From: a virus | Length of the DNA: 20,348 bases | Reading direction: 5' to 3' (one strand) | IMG/VR virus record: IMGVR_UViG_3300027805_000105 | Coordinates: 1-20,348 of that record | Shown here: in pieces, positions 1 to 6,799 of the stretch | Layout: the number at the start of each line of letters is the position of its first letter | Position numbering within the stretch: the stretch's first letter is position 1 | Position numbers and translations under genes: made by a program | Notes under the pieces: model-generated | Told to the model about the DNA's origin: nothing | Seen by the model: only the letters and a program-made list of their open reading frames with translations | Databases searched by the model: none

Positions 1-672
1 TGGCGGTACTGCGCCACGAAGCGATACAAGCGCACCAGCGGCGAGCTTCTCGACTTTCCCGAGGTGCCGATCATCCGAGCCCCGCGACGGGCACCGGTGG
101 CTTACACGTCGGGCGAAATCGGGGCGATCATCCGGGCGGCCGCAAAGCTCGAAGGCACCGTGTGCGGAATCCCAGCCGGCGATTGGTGGGTTTCGCTTTT
201 GCTGTGCCTCTGGGAGTCTGGGGAAAGGATAAATGCCACGCGGTCAACAAAGTGGGACCAAGTCGATCTGCGCGGCCAGCGCGTTTGCTTCCGTGCCGAG
301 ACGAGGAAATTCCGAAAGGCCGACCTCGACCGGCGAATCTCAAAGTACCTTGCCGACTTGCTGGCAAAACGGACAGACAAGGACGGCCTTGTATGGCCGT
401 GGGACAGGAATCCCTACATCTTGTGGTATCGCCTCAAGGCCATTTGCAAGGCCGCAGGCGTCACCTACAGGGGCTTTCATGGCATACGCCGCTCTGTCGT
501 TTCCTACTGCGAGGCACGCCAGAAAGGGGCCGGACAGCTTGCGGCCGATCACGAATCCGGCACAACGACAAAACGGAGCTACATCGATCCCAGGATCGTT
601 GATTCAGGCCCCGATCCGGTGGACCTGCTCCCGCCGCTGGACCTAGATGAGCCAGAGCGGCCGGCTGCCTGA
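1..672 (+). CDS. int: Tyrosine recombinase (phage integrase), C-terminal catalytic domain; 5' end outside the window
   Basis: This enzyme would integrate and excise the phage by site-specific recombination through a covalent phosphotyrosine intermediate. The frame is open from base 1, so the first 223 visible residues are the C-terminal part; the usual N-terminal arm-binding and core-binding domains are cut off by the window edge. Numbered from base 1, the catalytic set is visible: Arg in GERIN (about residue 76), a Lys in the beta-hairpin ETRKFRK (about 103-106), HxxR in FHGIRR (about 160-163), a second His in AADHES (about 184) and the nucleophile Tyr in KRSYID (about 194). The His box is AADHES instead of the common LGHSS. 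It is the only gene here on the plus strand and converges with the late operon. A GTG at 64 is an internal codon, not a convincing start. Assignment as integrase is firm; the att site is not seen. Confidence 0.9.
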   Translation, partial: WRYCATKRYKRTSGELLDFPEVPIIRAPRRAPVAYTSGEIGAIIRAAAKLEGTVCGIPAGDWWVSLLLCLWESGERINATRSTKWDQVDLRGQRVCFRAETRKFRKADLDRRISKYLADLLAKRTDKDGLVWPWDRNPYILWYRLKAICKAAGVTYRGFHGIRRSVVSYCEARQKGAGQLAADHESGTTTKRSYIDPRIVDSGPDPVDLLPPLDLDEPERPAA

Positions 673-675
673 CCG

Positions 676-714
676 GGCACGGAAGGGAGACTTGGCACGG
701 AAAGGAGACGTGCC
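676..714. repeat. Two tandem 18-bp near-identical repeats, the second forming a hairpin
   Basis: Just after the integrase stop codon (670-672), 676-693 and 694-711 match at 16 of 18 positions; both begin GGCACGGAA and contain GGAGAC. The second copy plus three bases (694-714) forms an inverted repeat, GGCACG and CGTGCC around a nine-base loop. No T-run follows, so it is not a standard intrinsic terminator. It may be an integrase arm site or a chance repeat; the function is unknown. Confidence 0.5.
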
Positions 715-737
715 TAGCCTCGACCTTCCGGCCCGGA

Positions 738-926
738 TCAGTCGTGCGGAGAAAGCCACCACGGCGTCGAGTCGTCACGCTCTCGGGCAACCTCGGCCCG
801 CAGGGTACGAATCTCGTCAAGCATCCGCAGGACATGAGCCGCTAGCGTTCCGGCCGTGCCCGTGTATGCACCAGAAAACTGGCGGGCGTCCCACTCGGCC
901 TGCTGCAGGTAGGCGTCAGTCAGCAT
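738..926 (-). CDS. Small hypothetical phage protein with C-terminal helix
   Basis: A 62-residue protein I do not recognise. It begins MLTDAYLQQAEWDARQF and has a helical, charged stretch (LRMLDEIRTLRAEVARERDD) that could form a short coiled coil, then a Trp-containing tail. I chose the ATG at 926 because GAGGAG lies four bases upstream; the GTG at 929 would be almost on top of that ribosome site. It overlaps the end of the preceding DUF1599-like gene by 11 bases, so it is probably translationally coupled and is the last gene of the leftward transcript before the convergent integrase. No membrane segment or catalytic motif is visible. Confidence 0.65.
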   Translation of the reverse strand: MLTDAYLQQAEWDARQFSGAYTGTAGTLAAHVLRMLDEIRTLRAEVARERDDSTPWWLSPHD

Positions 927-1452
927 CACGCTCCTCGCGGTGCAACAAAAGAGCCAGCAGGCTGTAACTGGCGAGATCAGCCAAGTTGTCGTCGAGGCTT
1001 TCGTTCTCCAGCCGGCCCGTGGCGTTGTACGTGGCGAGCCGAGTGACCTTGTCGCTCAGCCTCACCATTGCCGCCTTCCACGCAGGGATGCCGACAAACT
1101 TGGCCCCGTTGCGAATGTTCGCCAGTGGATCTGTTCCGCTTGGACAGCCGTAGTCCGAACTCTTGCGGCGGTGCATCTCCTTGAGCGAGTCGCAGAGATC
1201 GTAGAAAGCCTGCGACGTTGGATGCACCTCGGCCCGCATGAGCGAGTCACCTCGAAACCGCTGGCCCTCGCAACATGACTCACGCTTCCACGCATCGCTG
1301 AGCACCTTGGCTGCACACTCCTGGGCGGGCTGGCAGCCGGCGAGGGCGGAATATCCCTGCACCTTGGGATCATCGGCCGGCGTGTTGTCGAGCCGTTCAC
1401 GGACGGCAGATCGCAGGGCTTCGTTCGCGGCTTCAAGCAGGGCGGCAGTCAC
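916..1452 (-). CDS. MazG-like / DUF1599 (nucleotide modification-associated domain 1 type) protein
   Basis: A 178-residue protein. The C-terminal half has the pattern I associate with the DUF1599/Nmad1 phage family: a helix with MHRRKSSDYG, then DPLANIRNGAKF, GIPAWKAAMVRLSDKVTRL, and an acidic helix ENESLDDNLADLASYSLLAL. The conserved acidic and basic residues resemble all-alpha NTP pyrophosphatases, so a role in nucleotide metabolism or base modification is the family-based guess; activity is not shown. Residues 1-65 are less conserved in appearance and contain three cysteines. The start is a GTG at 1452, preceded by AAAGGAAA and overlapping the upstream metallophosphoesterase stop as GTGA. 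The coupling suggests both are made together. Confidence 0.65.
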   Translation of the reverse strand: MTAALLEAANEALRSAVRERLDNTPADDPKVQGYSALAGCQPAQECAAKVLSDAWKRESCCEGQRFRGDSLMRAEVHPTSQAFYDLCDSLKEMHRRKSSDYGCPSGTDPLANIRNGAKFVGIPAWKAAMVRLSDKVTRLATYNATGRLENESLDDNLADLASYSLLALLLHREERDAD

Positions 1453-2522
1453 TTGGTTTCCTTTCGTAGGTCACGGTCGCAGAACAACGGGTAAGCCTTG
1501 GTCACCTCACGCCGCCCGTGGTCGATCACGATGGCGGCCTGGCACGGCGGCTCATAGCTCGCCTTGATTCGGACAGCGTATGCACTGTGTCCAATCACGC
1601 TGCCGTTGCTCACGTAGCGTCCCGAGCGGCCCCATGAGAACTGGTGCCAGTGCCCGAGGCATGTGAGGTCGGCACGCTCTGTGGCATCCCACGCTGCAAT
1701 CGCTTTGTTCAGCGGAACATGGATTCCGCCGATGCCACCCTGGTAACGCACTGCGTGACCGTGGCAGAATCGGATGCGGAACCCGTCGAGGTTCAGATAG
1801 TTGAGGTGCCCTTCGCCGATCTGCCAGGTGATGTTCTTGCGAGTCTCGCCGGCCCGCATCGTCAGATAGAGATGATGCTCGTAGCTGGTGTCGGCCTCGT
1901 TCGTCCGCAGCTTCTCCGTGGTGCGGCCGTGGTTGCCGCAGCTGGTGGCCACGATCACGCTGCCGACGTTGTCAGCCACGGCGTCGAGAAAGCCCCTGAG
2001 CCGTTCGCCGATCCAGCGGATAGCCGCCAGCGGGTGCAGTGCGTTCTCTTCGGCGAGCTCGGGATGGATCATGCCACTGATGAGATCCCCTCCCAGCCAC
2101 ACCACCACACGGTCTATCTTCGCCAACTGGCGTTCGTGTTCGAGCATGGCGAAGAACCGCTGCTGTAGTTCAGCCAGCCGGGCCTCGCACACGGATAGGT
2201 CGAACGAGTTCAGCCCGTTCACGGTCTCGGGCCTGACGGTCTCTTCGCAGTGAATGTCGCTGAGCAGAACCACCATCGTGGCGTCGTGCTTTTTGCCCTT
2301 GACGCTTTTGGCCAAGGGGGCCGACTTGCCGCCCAAGCCCTTGAGGCTGACGAGCGAATCCGCCCGCTCACGCTCTGTGTCGATCTGAGCAAGCGCGGCC
2401 TTATACCTATTTCGGTATGACGCCAACTCAGCCCGCAGCCGTGCCAGTTCGGCATCGGAGGCCAGGCGGTCAGCGTCGGCGATCCCTTCGGCCACTTCCT
2501 GCTTCATGCTTTTTCGAGCCAT
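1449..2522 (-). CDS. Calcineurin-like metallophosphoesterase
   Basis: A 357-residue protein with the full metallophosphoesterase signature: SDIH (Asp89, His91), GGD (Asp146), GNH (Asn197-His198), a histidine in CHGHA (254-256) and GHWH (291-293). These residues bind two metal ions and hydrolyse phosphomono- or diesters. An N-terminal helical region (about residues 1-60, rich in Glu, Arg and Ala) looks like a coiled coil and may mediate oligomers or partner binding. The ATG at 2522 is chosen because AAGGAG lies about eight bases upstream; the frame is open further up but without a ribosome site. It overlaps the 82-residue gene upstream by 19 bases. The substrate is unknown; a DNA or nucleotide phosphoesterase role in phage metabolism is inferred from the neighbouring DUF1599-like gene. 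Fold assignment is firm. Confidence 0.9.
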   Translation of the reverse strand: MARKSMKQEVAEGIADADRLASDAELARLRAELASYRNRYKAALAQIDTERERADSLVSLKGLGGKSAPLAKSVKGKKHDATMVVLLSDIHCEETVRPETVNGLNSFDLSVCEARLAELQQRFFAMLEHERQLAKIDRVVVWLGGDLISGMIHPELAEENALHPLAAIRWIGERLRGFLDAVADNVGSVIVATSCGNHGRTTEKLRTNEADTSYEHHLYLTMRAGETRKNITWQIGEGHLNYLNLDGFRIRFCHGHAVRYQGGIGGIHVPLNKAIAAWDATERADLTCLGHWHQFSWGRSGRYVSNGSVIGHSAYAVRIKASYEPPCQAAIVIDHGRREVTKAYPLFCDRDLRKETK

Positions 2523-2752
2523 CGCAGCACTCCTTGCATGCCGATATCCACGCCCCGAGCTTTCAGCACGACCGACAAGCGACGGGCCAGCGTTGTCTTC
2601 GTGGCAGCGAGTGAGCCGCCGGCCCACTCGGCTTTGATGCCGTCGAGCTCGGCACGCATCTCTTCGCTGAGCGATTCGTACCACGACGCGAAGCCGCGCC
2701 GGGCTGAGAGTCCAGCCTTCACTTCTTCGAGCAGGCTAGGTTTCTTCGCCAT
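2504..2752 (-). CDS. Small basic hypothetical protein, possibly DNA-binding
   Basis: An 82-residue protein beginning MAKKPSLLEEVKAGL. The C-terminal half (TKTTLARRLSVVLKARGVDI then VLRWLEKA) is basic and looks like a compact helical bundle that could be a helix-turn-helix, but I do not recognise the family with confidence. The ATG at 2752 is preceded by AAGGAG with a five-base spacer, and the previous gene stops only two bases upstream (TAG CA ATG), so the start is well supported. The final 19 bases overlap the metallophosphoesterase gene. A small regulator or assembly cofactor are both possible. Confidence 0.65.
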   Translation of the reverse strand: MAKKPSLLEEVKAGLSARRGFASWYESLSEEMRAELDGIKAEWAGGSLAATKTTLARRLSVVLKARGVDIGMQGVLRWLEKA

Positions 2753-2754
2753 TG

Positions 2755-3036
2755 CTACTCCTTCGGCTGCATCGTGTAGAGCATCGCTAACACACGCCGC
2801 TGCACTCGGGCCGCCTCGGTCACGGCTTCCTCGCTGATGTTCGGCCCCAGGCTGGCGTGTAGCAGTTCGTGCAGGATCGTCTCGACTCGACTCCATCCAC
2901 GCTCGCGCGAGTCGATCAAGATGCGAGGGCGGGCCGAGTTGTCGAAGAACGTCCACCCGGCTGCACCGCCCTTGAGCGGCGTGAACCGCAGCAGCCACCG
3001 TTTGCCGTCGATGGTGATGTGGTGGTCTTCGGCCAC
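2755..3036 (-). CDS. Small zinc metalloprotease-like protein (HExxH)
   Basis: A 93-residue protein with HELLH at residues 56-60, the zinc-binding and catalytic motif of gluzincin-type peptidases, followed by ISEEAVTEAA, where a Glu about ten residues later could be the third ligand. An upstream strand (RPRILIDSRERGW) precedes the motif as in SprT/ImmA-like minimal peptidases. Many phages carry such short HExxH proteins; substrates are rarely known, and it may not be a lysis enzyme. The start is GTG at 3036 with AAAGGAAA about eleven bases upstream; there is no nearby ATG in frame. It lies 39 bases after the stop of the Cys-motif gene and two bases before the next start. Confidence 0.7.
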   Translation of the reverse strand: MAEDHHITIDGKRWLLRFTPLKGGAAGWTFFDNSARPRILIDSRERGWSRVETILHELLHASLGPNISEEAVTEAARVQRRVLAMLYTMQPKE

Positions 3037-3075
3037 GGCAGGCGTTTCCTTTCGCCCGTCACTGTGGCATGGGCG

Positions 3076-3537
3076 TCAAGTGACCGCCGGCCCCCACTTG
3101 CCAACGGGGCACGACTGGTCGGCCCACGCGAGCTTCGACACGAATTTCCTGTCCCTCGCCACAGGGCAGCCGCACTTCGAGCAGGCGTCGTTTTTCAGGA
3201 ACTCGCAGCCCTGGCAGATCGTCCACCGCTCCAGAATCACCTCGTCGCTCGCGGTCGGCATCCCGGCGGCGATGTGCTGGGCAGTGGCCCTGGCGAAGTT
3301 GCGGGCCTTCGTGAGCCAGGAGACAGGATCGGCTTCGCGGGCGAGGGCGGGGGGCTGCGGGGCCGGCTTTGGCGGCGGCACGAACCCCGGCTTCGGCGTT
3401 CGCGGATATGCAGGGTGGTCAACATCCACCTCCCACCAACCGTCGTCGTATTGCGAGACGAAGCACGGCTCAATGGACGCAAGGTTATACCCGCGTTCTC
3501 TAGCCCGCGCTTCAACGTGTTGTCGCAGCAGTCTCAT
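3076..3537 (-). CDS. Hypothetical protein with C-terminal Cys-cluster (zinc-ribbon-like)
   Basis: A 153-residue protein with three parts. Residues 1-45 form a small domain containing YDDGWWEVDVDHP; residues 46-66 are a Pro-rich linker; residues 105-150 contain CQGCEFL, ACSKCGC and SCPVGKW, i.e. Cys108, 111, 119, 122, 124 and 143. The CxxC...CxxCxC...CPxGKW pattern recurs in phage proteins and probably binds zinc or is disulfide-linked. The ATG at 3537 overlaps the stop of the Cys-rich structural gene as ATGA, which fixes the start better than an ATG seven codons upstream. Coupling with the Cys-rich tail gene suggests the two act together, perhaps at the tail tip; that is inference. Confidence 0.65.
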   Translation of the reverse strand: MRLLRQHVEARARERGYNLASIEPCFVSQYDDGWWEVDVDHPAYPRTPKPGFVPPPKPAPQPPALAREADPVSWLTKARNFARATAQHIAAGMPTASDEVILERWTICQGCEFLKNDACSKCGCPVARDRKFVSKLAWADQSCPVGKWGPAVT

Positions 3538-4814
3538 GGTGCTGGGTTGTCTGCGCACGGGTCAGCGGCAACTTCGCTTGGGCAGCAGATGGCGCCTCTC
3601 TCGGCGAGAATGTTCCCGTCCGTGTCATATATTCGCACCTGGGCCGATACTGCCGCGTACCCTTCGGGGCATTCTTCGCTTACCGTGCAATACTGAATAC
3701 TATTCGATGGCAGCGGGAACGGAGACTGACCGGGTGATCCAACCCTATTGCATCCTGCCGCAAAGCCGTTTCGATAAGCGCCCTTCGCTGTGTTTGGCGT
3801 AACAATCGCAATCCCGCCAATAACCTCGTTTTCTGCACCGTAGCAGCCCAACTCGCAGCAGGAGTCGCAGCAGTAGGAGTTATATTGGCAAGCAGGGCAG
3901 TCCAACCCAGATGCCCCCTGCGCGCAGTCGCACGCGGCACAGCCACATGGGTTCCATTCGCACCGAGCGTCTGCGTCCCACGTTCCGCCACTGGCCTCGC
4001 AGTTTCTTTGCAGGACGGAGAGGCCGTCATAGTCGTATGGGCCGCCTCCGAAAGATCCGGTGTCGCCGTTCCATGGCTGGCCCCACCCGTAACACTGATT
4101 TTCTGCGTAGTAGCAGACACCGCTGGGATTGCACTCTATCTCCACGCTCACCTGCGACGGATCAAACTCCCCTGCAATGGCAAAGTTCCCGTCTTCGTCA
4201 TAGAAATCGCCGCCGCGATAAACAATGCCATTGCGAATGATTCCGCCAATCGGCCATATTATTGGGTCGATGTTGTTATCAACTGCCCCCTCTGGAGGGG
4301 CGATTTGCGTTGCGGAAAGCGTACCTTCGCAACTGCCGCCCGGAGTGATTTGGTAATAGATGTCATAGACAGACCATCCGCCGAAGCCCCACCCGCCCTG
4401 CGCCAGAACACTCAACGCCAATAAAAGCTCGCCGTTCACGCACGCGAGGCAGTACGAGGCCGACCCGACCCACTGGCTCCAGTTGTCTCGCCCCAGGTTG
4501 TCGTAGAAGCCATATCCCTTGAGGGGGTAGTCTGGCGGATACGCATTCCCAGGCCAGTAATCATCCGGGCGAGAAACCGTGACATACCCAAACCGCGACC
4601 AGCCAACAGAAGTCGCTGACGGGTATCGCCATGCGTCCGTCATTGGAACAGGCGCGGTGCAGCCAGAGGCGTTGACCGGCATGCCGTTGACTCTGACCTG
4701 AAAGCCACCAGGACAGCCGCAGGTGCAGCACTCCCGCACGCAGCAACACGCCTGCCCGGTGCCGAGGGCACCGTTTCGCAGGACAAGCTTCCCGCCTTGA
4801 ACCGTCAGGCTCAT
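3534..4814 (-). CDS. Very cysteine-rich putative virion (tail-tip) protein
   Basis: A 426-residue protein with 33 cysteines by my count. They form an N-terminal cluster (residues 23-34, ACCCVRECCTCGC), single or paired residues in the middle, and a dense cluster in the last third (CGCAACDC, DCPAC, YCCDSCC, ELGCYG). The rest is rich in Gly, Tyr, Trp and Asp, typical of beta-structured receptor-binding or tail proteins. No signal peptide or membrane segment is seen. Its place after the tape measure and three other presumed tail genes suggests a tail-tip or fibre component, whose cysteines could form disulfides in the released virion or bind metal. The start ATG overlaps the previous stop as ATGA. 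The stretch is less GC-rich by eye than its neighbours, which may reflect separate ancestry. No family is recognised. Confidence 0.7.
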   Translation of the reverse strand: MSLTVQGGKLVLRNGALGTGQACCCVRECCTCGCPGGFQVRVNGMPVNASGCTAPVPMTDAWRYPSATSVGWSRFGYVTVSRPDDYWPGNAYPPDYPLKGYGFYDNLGRDNWSQWVGSASYCLACVNGELLLALSVLAQGGWGFGGWSVYDIYYQITPGGSCEGTLSATQIAPPEGAVDNNIDPIIWPIGGIIRNGIVYRGGDFYDEDGNFAIAGEFDPSQVSVEIECNPSGVCYYAENQCYGWGQPWNGDTGSFGGGPYDYDGLSVLQRNCEASGGTWDADARCEWNPCGCAACDCAQGASGLDCPACQYNSYCCDSCCELGCYGAENEVIGGIAIVTPNTAKGAYRNGFAAGCNRVGSPGQSPFPLPSNSIQYCTVSEECPEGYAAVSAQVRIYDTDGNILAERGAICCPSEVAADPCADNPAP

Positions 4815-5425
4815 GTGGCCGCCGTTGAGCAGGTGGTGACAGAGATCGCCACTGTTCCCGCCGTTGACTCAAAGAACACACCGACACTCTTCCGCGTGAA
4901 CGACAGGCTATCGCTGCCAAGCGTCACTCCGGTGATCGGCTCGATTGTCTTCGGTGTGACCGAGAACTTACTTGTACTTGCGGTGGCGAGAGCCAACACG
5001 GGCAGCGTATTGAATTCCAGCGATGCCGTCGTGAGCGTCGCGGCCGTGGCCGCCTCAGCAGCAAACAACTGCGGCACCAGCAGATACCACGCCGTGCCGT
5101 CCTTGGCAATTGAGCAATCGCGCGTACTGCCGTCAGGAATCGGCCAGAACAGGTTCGTGGCACTCACGGTGTTCGGCGTGGCCGTCTGATTCTTGAACGT
5201 CACCGTCTTGTCAGAGCCGATTGACCAAGACCCGGTGAAGGTGCAGATGCGGAAGGTTTTGGGCGCGGACCCACCGCCGCCGCGAGGCAGAAACCGAAGG
5301 CCATCCGCGCCACGGTCCCCTTGCTCAATCTGACGCACCACCTTGGCTATACGCTCAGCCGCAGGCCGCGTGAATGTGACACGCTCCGTCTTGGCTGAAC
5401 TGCCGTCTGGCTTGCGAGCACCCAC
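4811..5425 (-). CDS. Putative tail/virion protein
   Basis: A 204-residue protein that I do not recognise by family. Residues 1-50 are polar and basic, with a helix TRPAAERIAKVVRQIEQGDR, followed by a Gly-rich hinge (PRGGGGSAP); the remaining 150 residues are Ser/Thr/Ala-rich and predicted beta-structured (TFTGSWSIGSDKTVTF, ASLEFNTLPVLALATAS). A short helix joined to a beta domain fits a tail-tip or fibre-attachment protein. The start is a GTG at 5425, one base after the previous stop, with GAGG just upstream; no in-frame ATG offers a better start. Its own stop overlaps the next ATG, so it is coupled to the Cys-rich protein. Confidence 0.65.
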   Translation of the reverse strand: MGARKPDGSSAKTERVTFTRPAAERIAKVVRQIEQGDRGADGLRFLPRGGGGSAPKTFRICTFTGSWSIGSDKTVTFKNQTATPNTVSATNLFWPIPDGSTRDCSIAKDGTAWYLLVPQLFAAEAATAATLTTASLEFNTLPVLALATASTSKFSVTPKTIEPITGVTLGSDSLSFTRKSVGVFFESTAGTVAISVTTCSTAAT

Positions 5426-5426
5426 G

Positions 5427-5795
5427 TCAGTCCTCGTAGACGGTCAGCACAAGTCGCGTGCCTTCCACGGCCGCCTTCGCTGCGTAATCGCCCGGCGCAA
5501 GCCGCAGCACCGCAGCCTCGCCGGCCTTGAGCCTTGCGGTCTCGTAAAGCGTGCCACCTGAATACCGGCCGAAGCTCACGGTGTGCGTCGTGCTCGAGGC
5601 GAGCGACCTGGCGAAGGCAAGACCGACCGCGCCAAGCGTGGCCGTCGAAATCAGCGAGACGGCCGTGCCAAGGTTCAGCGTCACCGCCAAGACGCCAGCC
5701 GTAGCAATGTCGGCCGTCACGCCAGAGGCAGAGAACGATTGCGAGAACGGCCCTTTTGAGACCTGGCCGTTGATGGTGTAGTTGATGTCTGGCAT
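5427..5795 (-). CDS. Small beta-rich putative virion protein
   Basis: A 122-residue protein, rich in Ala, Gly, Ser and Thr, with alternating polar and hydrophobic strands, e.g. INYTINGQVSKGPFSQSF and EGTRLVLTVYED at the end. The composition and location between two presumed tail proteins suggest a small structural or decoration protein. The start ATG at 5795 has AAGGAA nine bases upstream and lies nine bases after the previous stop. No cysteines, signal peptide or catalytic motif are visible. It shares general beta character with the 118-residue protein at 18547-18903, but I cannot align them convincingly. Confidence 0.6.
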   Translation of the reverse strand: MPDINYTINGQVSKGPFSQSFSASGVTADIATAGVLAVTLNLGTAVSLISTATLGAVGLAFARSLASSTTHTVSFGRYSGGTLYETARLKAGEAAVLRLAPGDYAAKAAVEGTRLVLTVYED

Positions 5796-5804
5796 TGGGG
5801 TTCC

Positions 5805-6797
5805 TTAGAAACGGGGCACGCCGAAGAACTGGGCGAAGTTGATTGCACGGTGCACTCGCCGCACAAGGATGTTTGGCGGGGCACCTGCCGCCTTCATGGT
5901 GCCATCGGTGTTGAGGGCGACTGGACTAGGAGAGTCCTTTTTCTCGCCATCCTCTGGCCCGTACACCCATGCCCGCTTGCGAACGCCGCCGGCCTGCCTT
6001 GCGGTACGGCCGCTGATTAACTGCACGCCGCCTTGCGTGGTAGCGCCAGGGATGTACGGGTCTGGGTCGCCGGAGTACGTGCCCTCGCCGCCGGGAGCAG
6101 AATCGTCGCTTTCGCTGGCGGCCAGGTATTGAAAACCAACGTCAGGAAGAAACAGCAGGTGCGTGCCGGCACGGTAAATAAGTTCAGTCGAAAACGACCA
6201 ATACTTCACCTGCACATCGTTAACGACCTCGAGCTGTTGCTGCCCGCTGATTCCGGCACACAGCCACGTATACGGGGCACCGCCGAGGTATGCCTGGTCG
6301 TTCAGGCAGTTCGTGACCTGGGCCGCCAAGGCGTAGTTAAACGTCGGCCGGTTGCCCGAGATCGTAACCCTAACCTCTGACTCAGGGCACTTTACGCCTT
6401 CGATGAAGTCGCCGGCTGAGTTAATAAGCGGCGCAATCCCATTGCCTGCGTAGTAGTAGAGGCACGGCACCTCTGCGCCGCCTGTGGAAAACGTCCACAC
6501 ATCAGGGCGAGACAGCGGGTTCGGCTGAAACTCGTCCGTGCCCTCCTGGGGAACCTCGTACGTGTACGTGACTTCCGCATGAAAGGCGTCAGTCTCCGTA
6601 ACGCTGCCGTTAGTGCAGACCAGGTACGGATACTCGGGATGGAATGCGCCGTGAAAGATGCCGATGGCGTTCAGCACGTCTTGCGTGTTCGTTGCCCCAT
6701 CAAGCGTGGCGTTGACCACTCTGGTGGCATTCGGCGACTCGCCAAACTTGTGCGAGAACGTCCGAGGCAGGACTTCACGGAAGTTGATAACGGCCAT
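5805..6797 (-). CDS. Putative distal-tail or baseplate protein
   Basis: A 330-residue protein directly downstream of the tape measure gene, the place usually held by distal-tail proteins in siphoviruses. The N-terminus (AVINFREVLPRTFSHKFGE) is followed by a mixed domain with four cysteines and many aromatic residues, then a flexible acidic stretch (SESDDSAPGGEGTYSGDPD), and a C-terminus with RVHRAINFAQFFGVPRF. I see no clear Dit-family signature, so the role is inferred from position. The ATG at 6797 lies two bases after the tape-measure stop and has no strong ribosome site, so it is probably translated by coupling. Confidence 0.65.
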   Translation of the reverse strand: MAVINFREVLPRTFSHKFGESPNATRVVNATLDGATNTQDVLNAIGIFHGAFHPEYPYLVCTNGSVTETDAFHAEVTYTYEVPQEGTDEFQPNPLSRPDVWTFSTGGAEVPCLYYYAGNGIAPLINSAGDFIEGVKCPESEVRVTISGNRPTFNYALAAQVTNCLNDQAYLGGAPYTWLCAGISGQQQLEVVNDVQVKYWSFSTELIYRAGTHLLFLPDVGFQYLAASESDDSAPGGEGTYSGDPDPYIPGATTQGGVQLISGRTARQAGGVRKRAWVYGPEDGEKKDSPSPVALNTDGTMKAAGAPPNILVRRVHRAINFAQFFGVPRF

Positions 6798-6799
6798 GG

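Noticed and set aside
694-714. Rho-independent terminator for integrase
   Set aside because: The stem is only six bases and no T-run follows on either strand.
2837-3802. A 321-residue open frame on the plus strand
   Set aside because: It is antisense to the metalloprotease-like, Cys-motif and Cys-rich genes, which are coupled and have ribosome sites. No recognisable motif is present.
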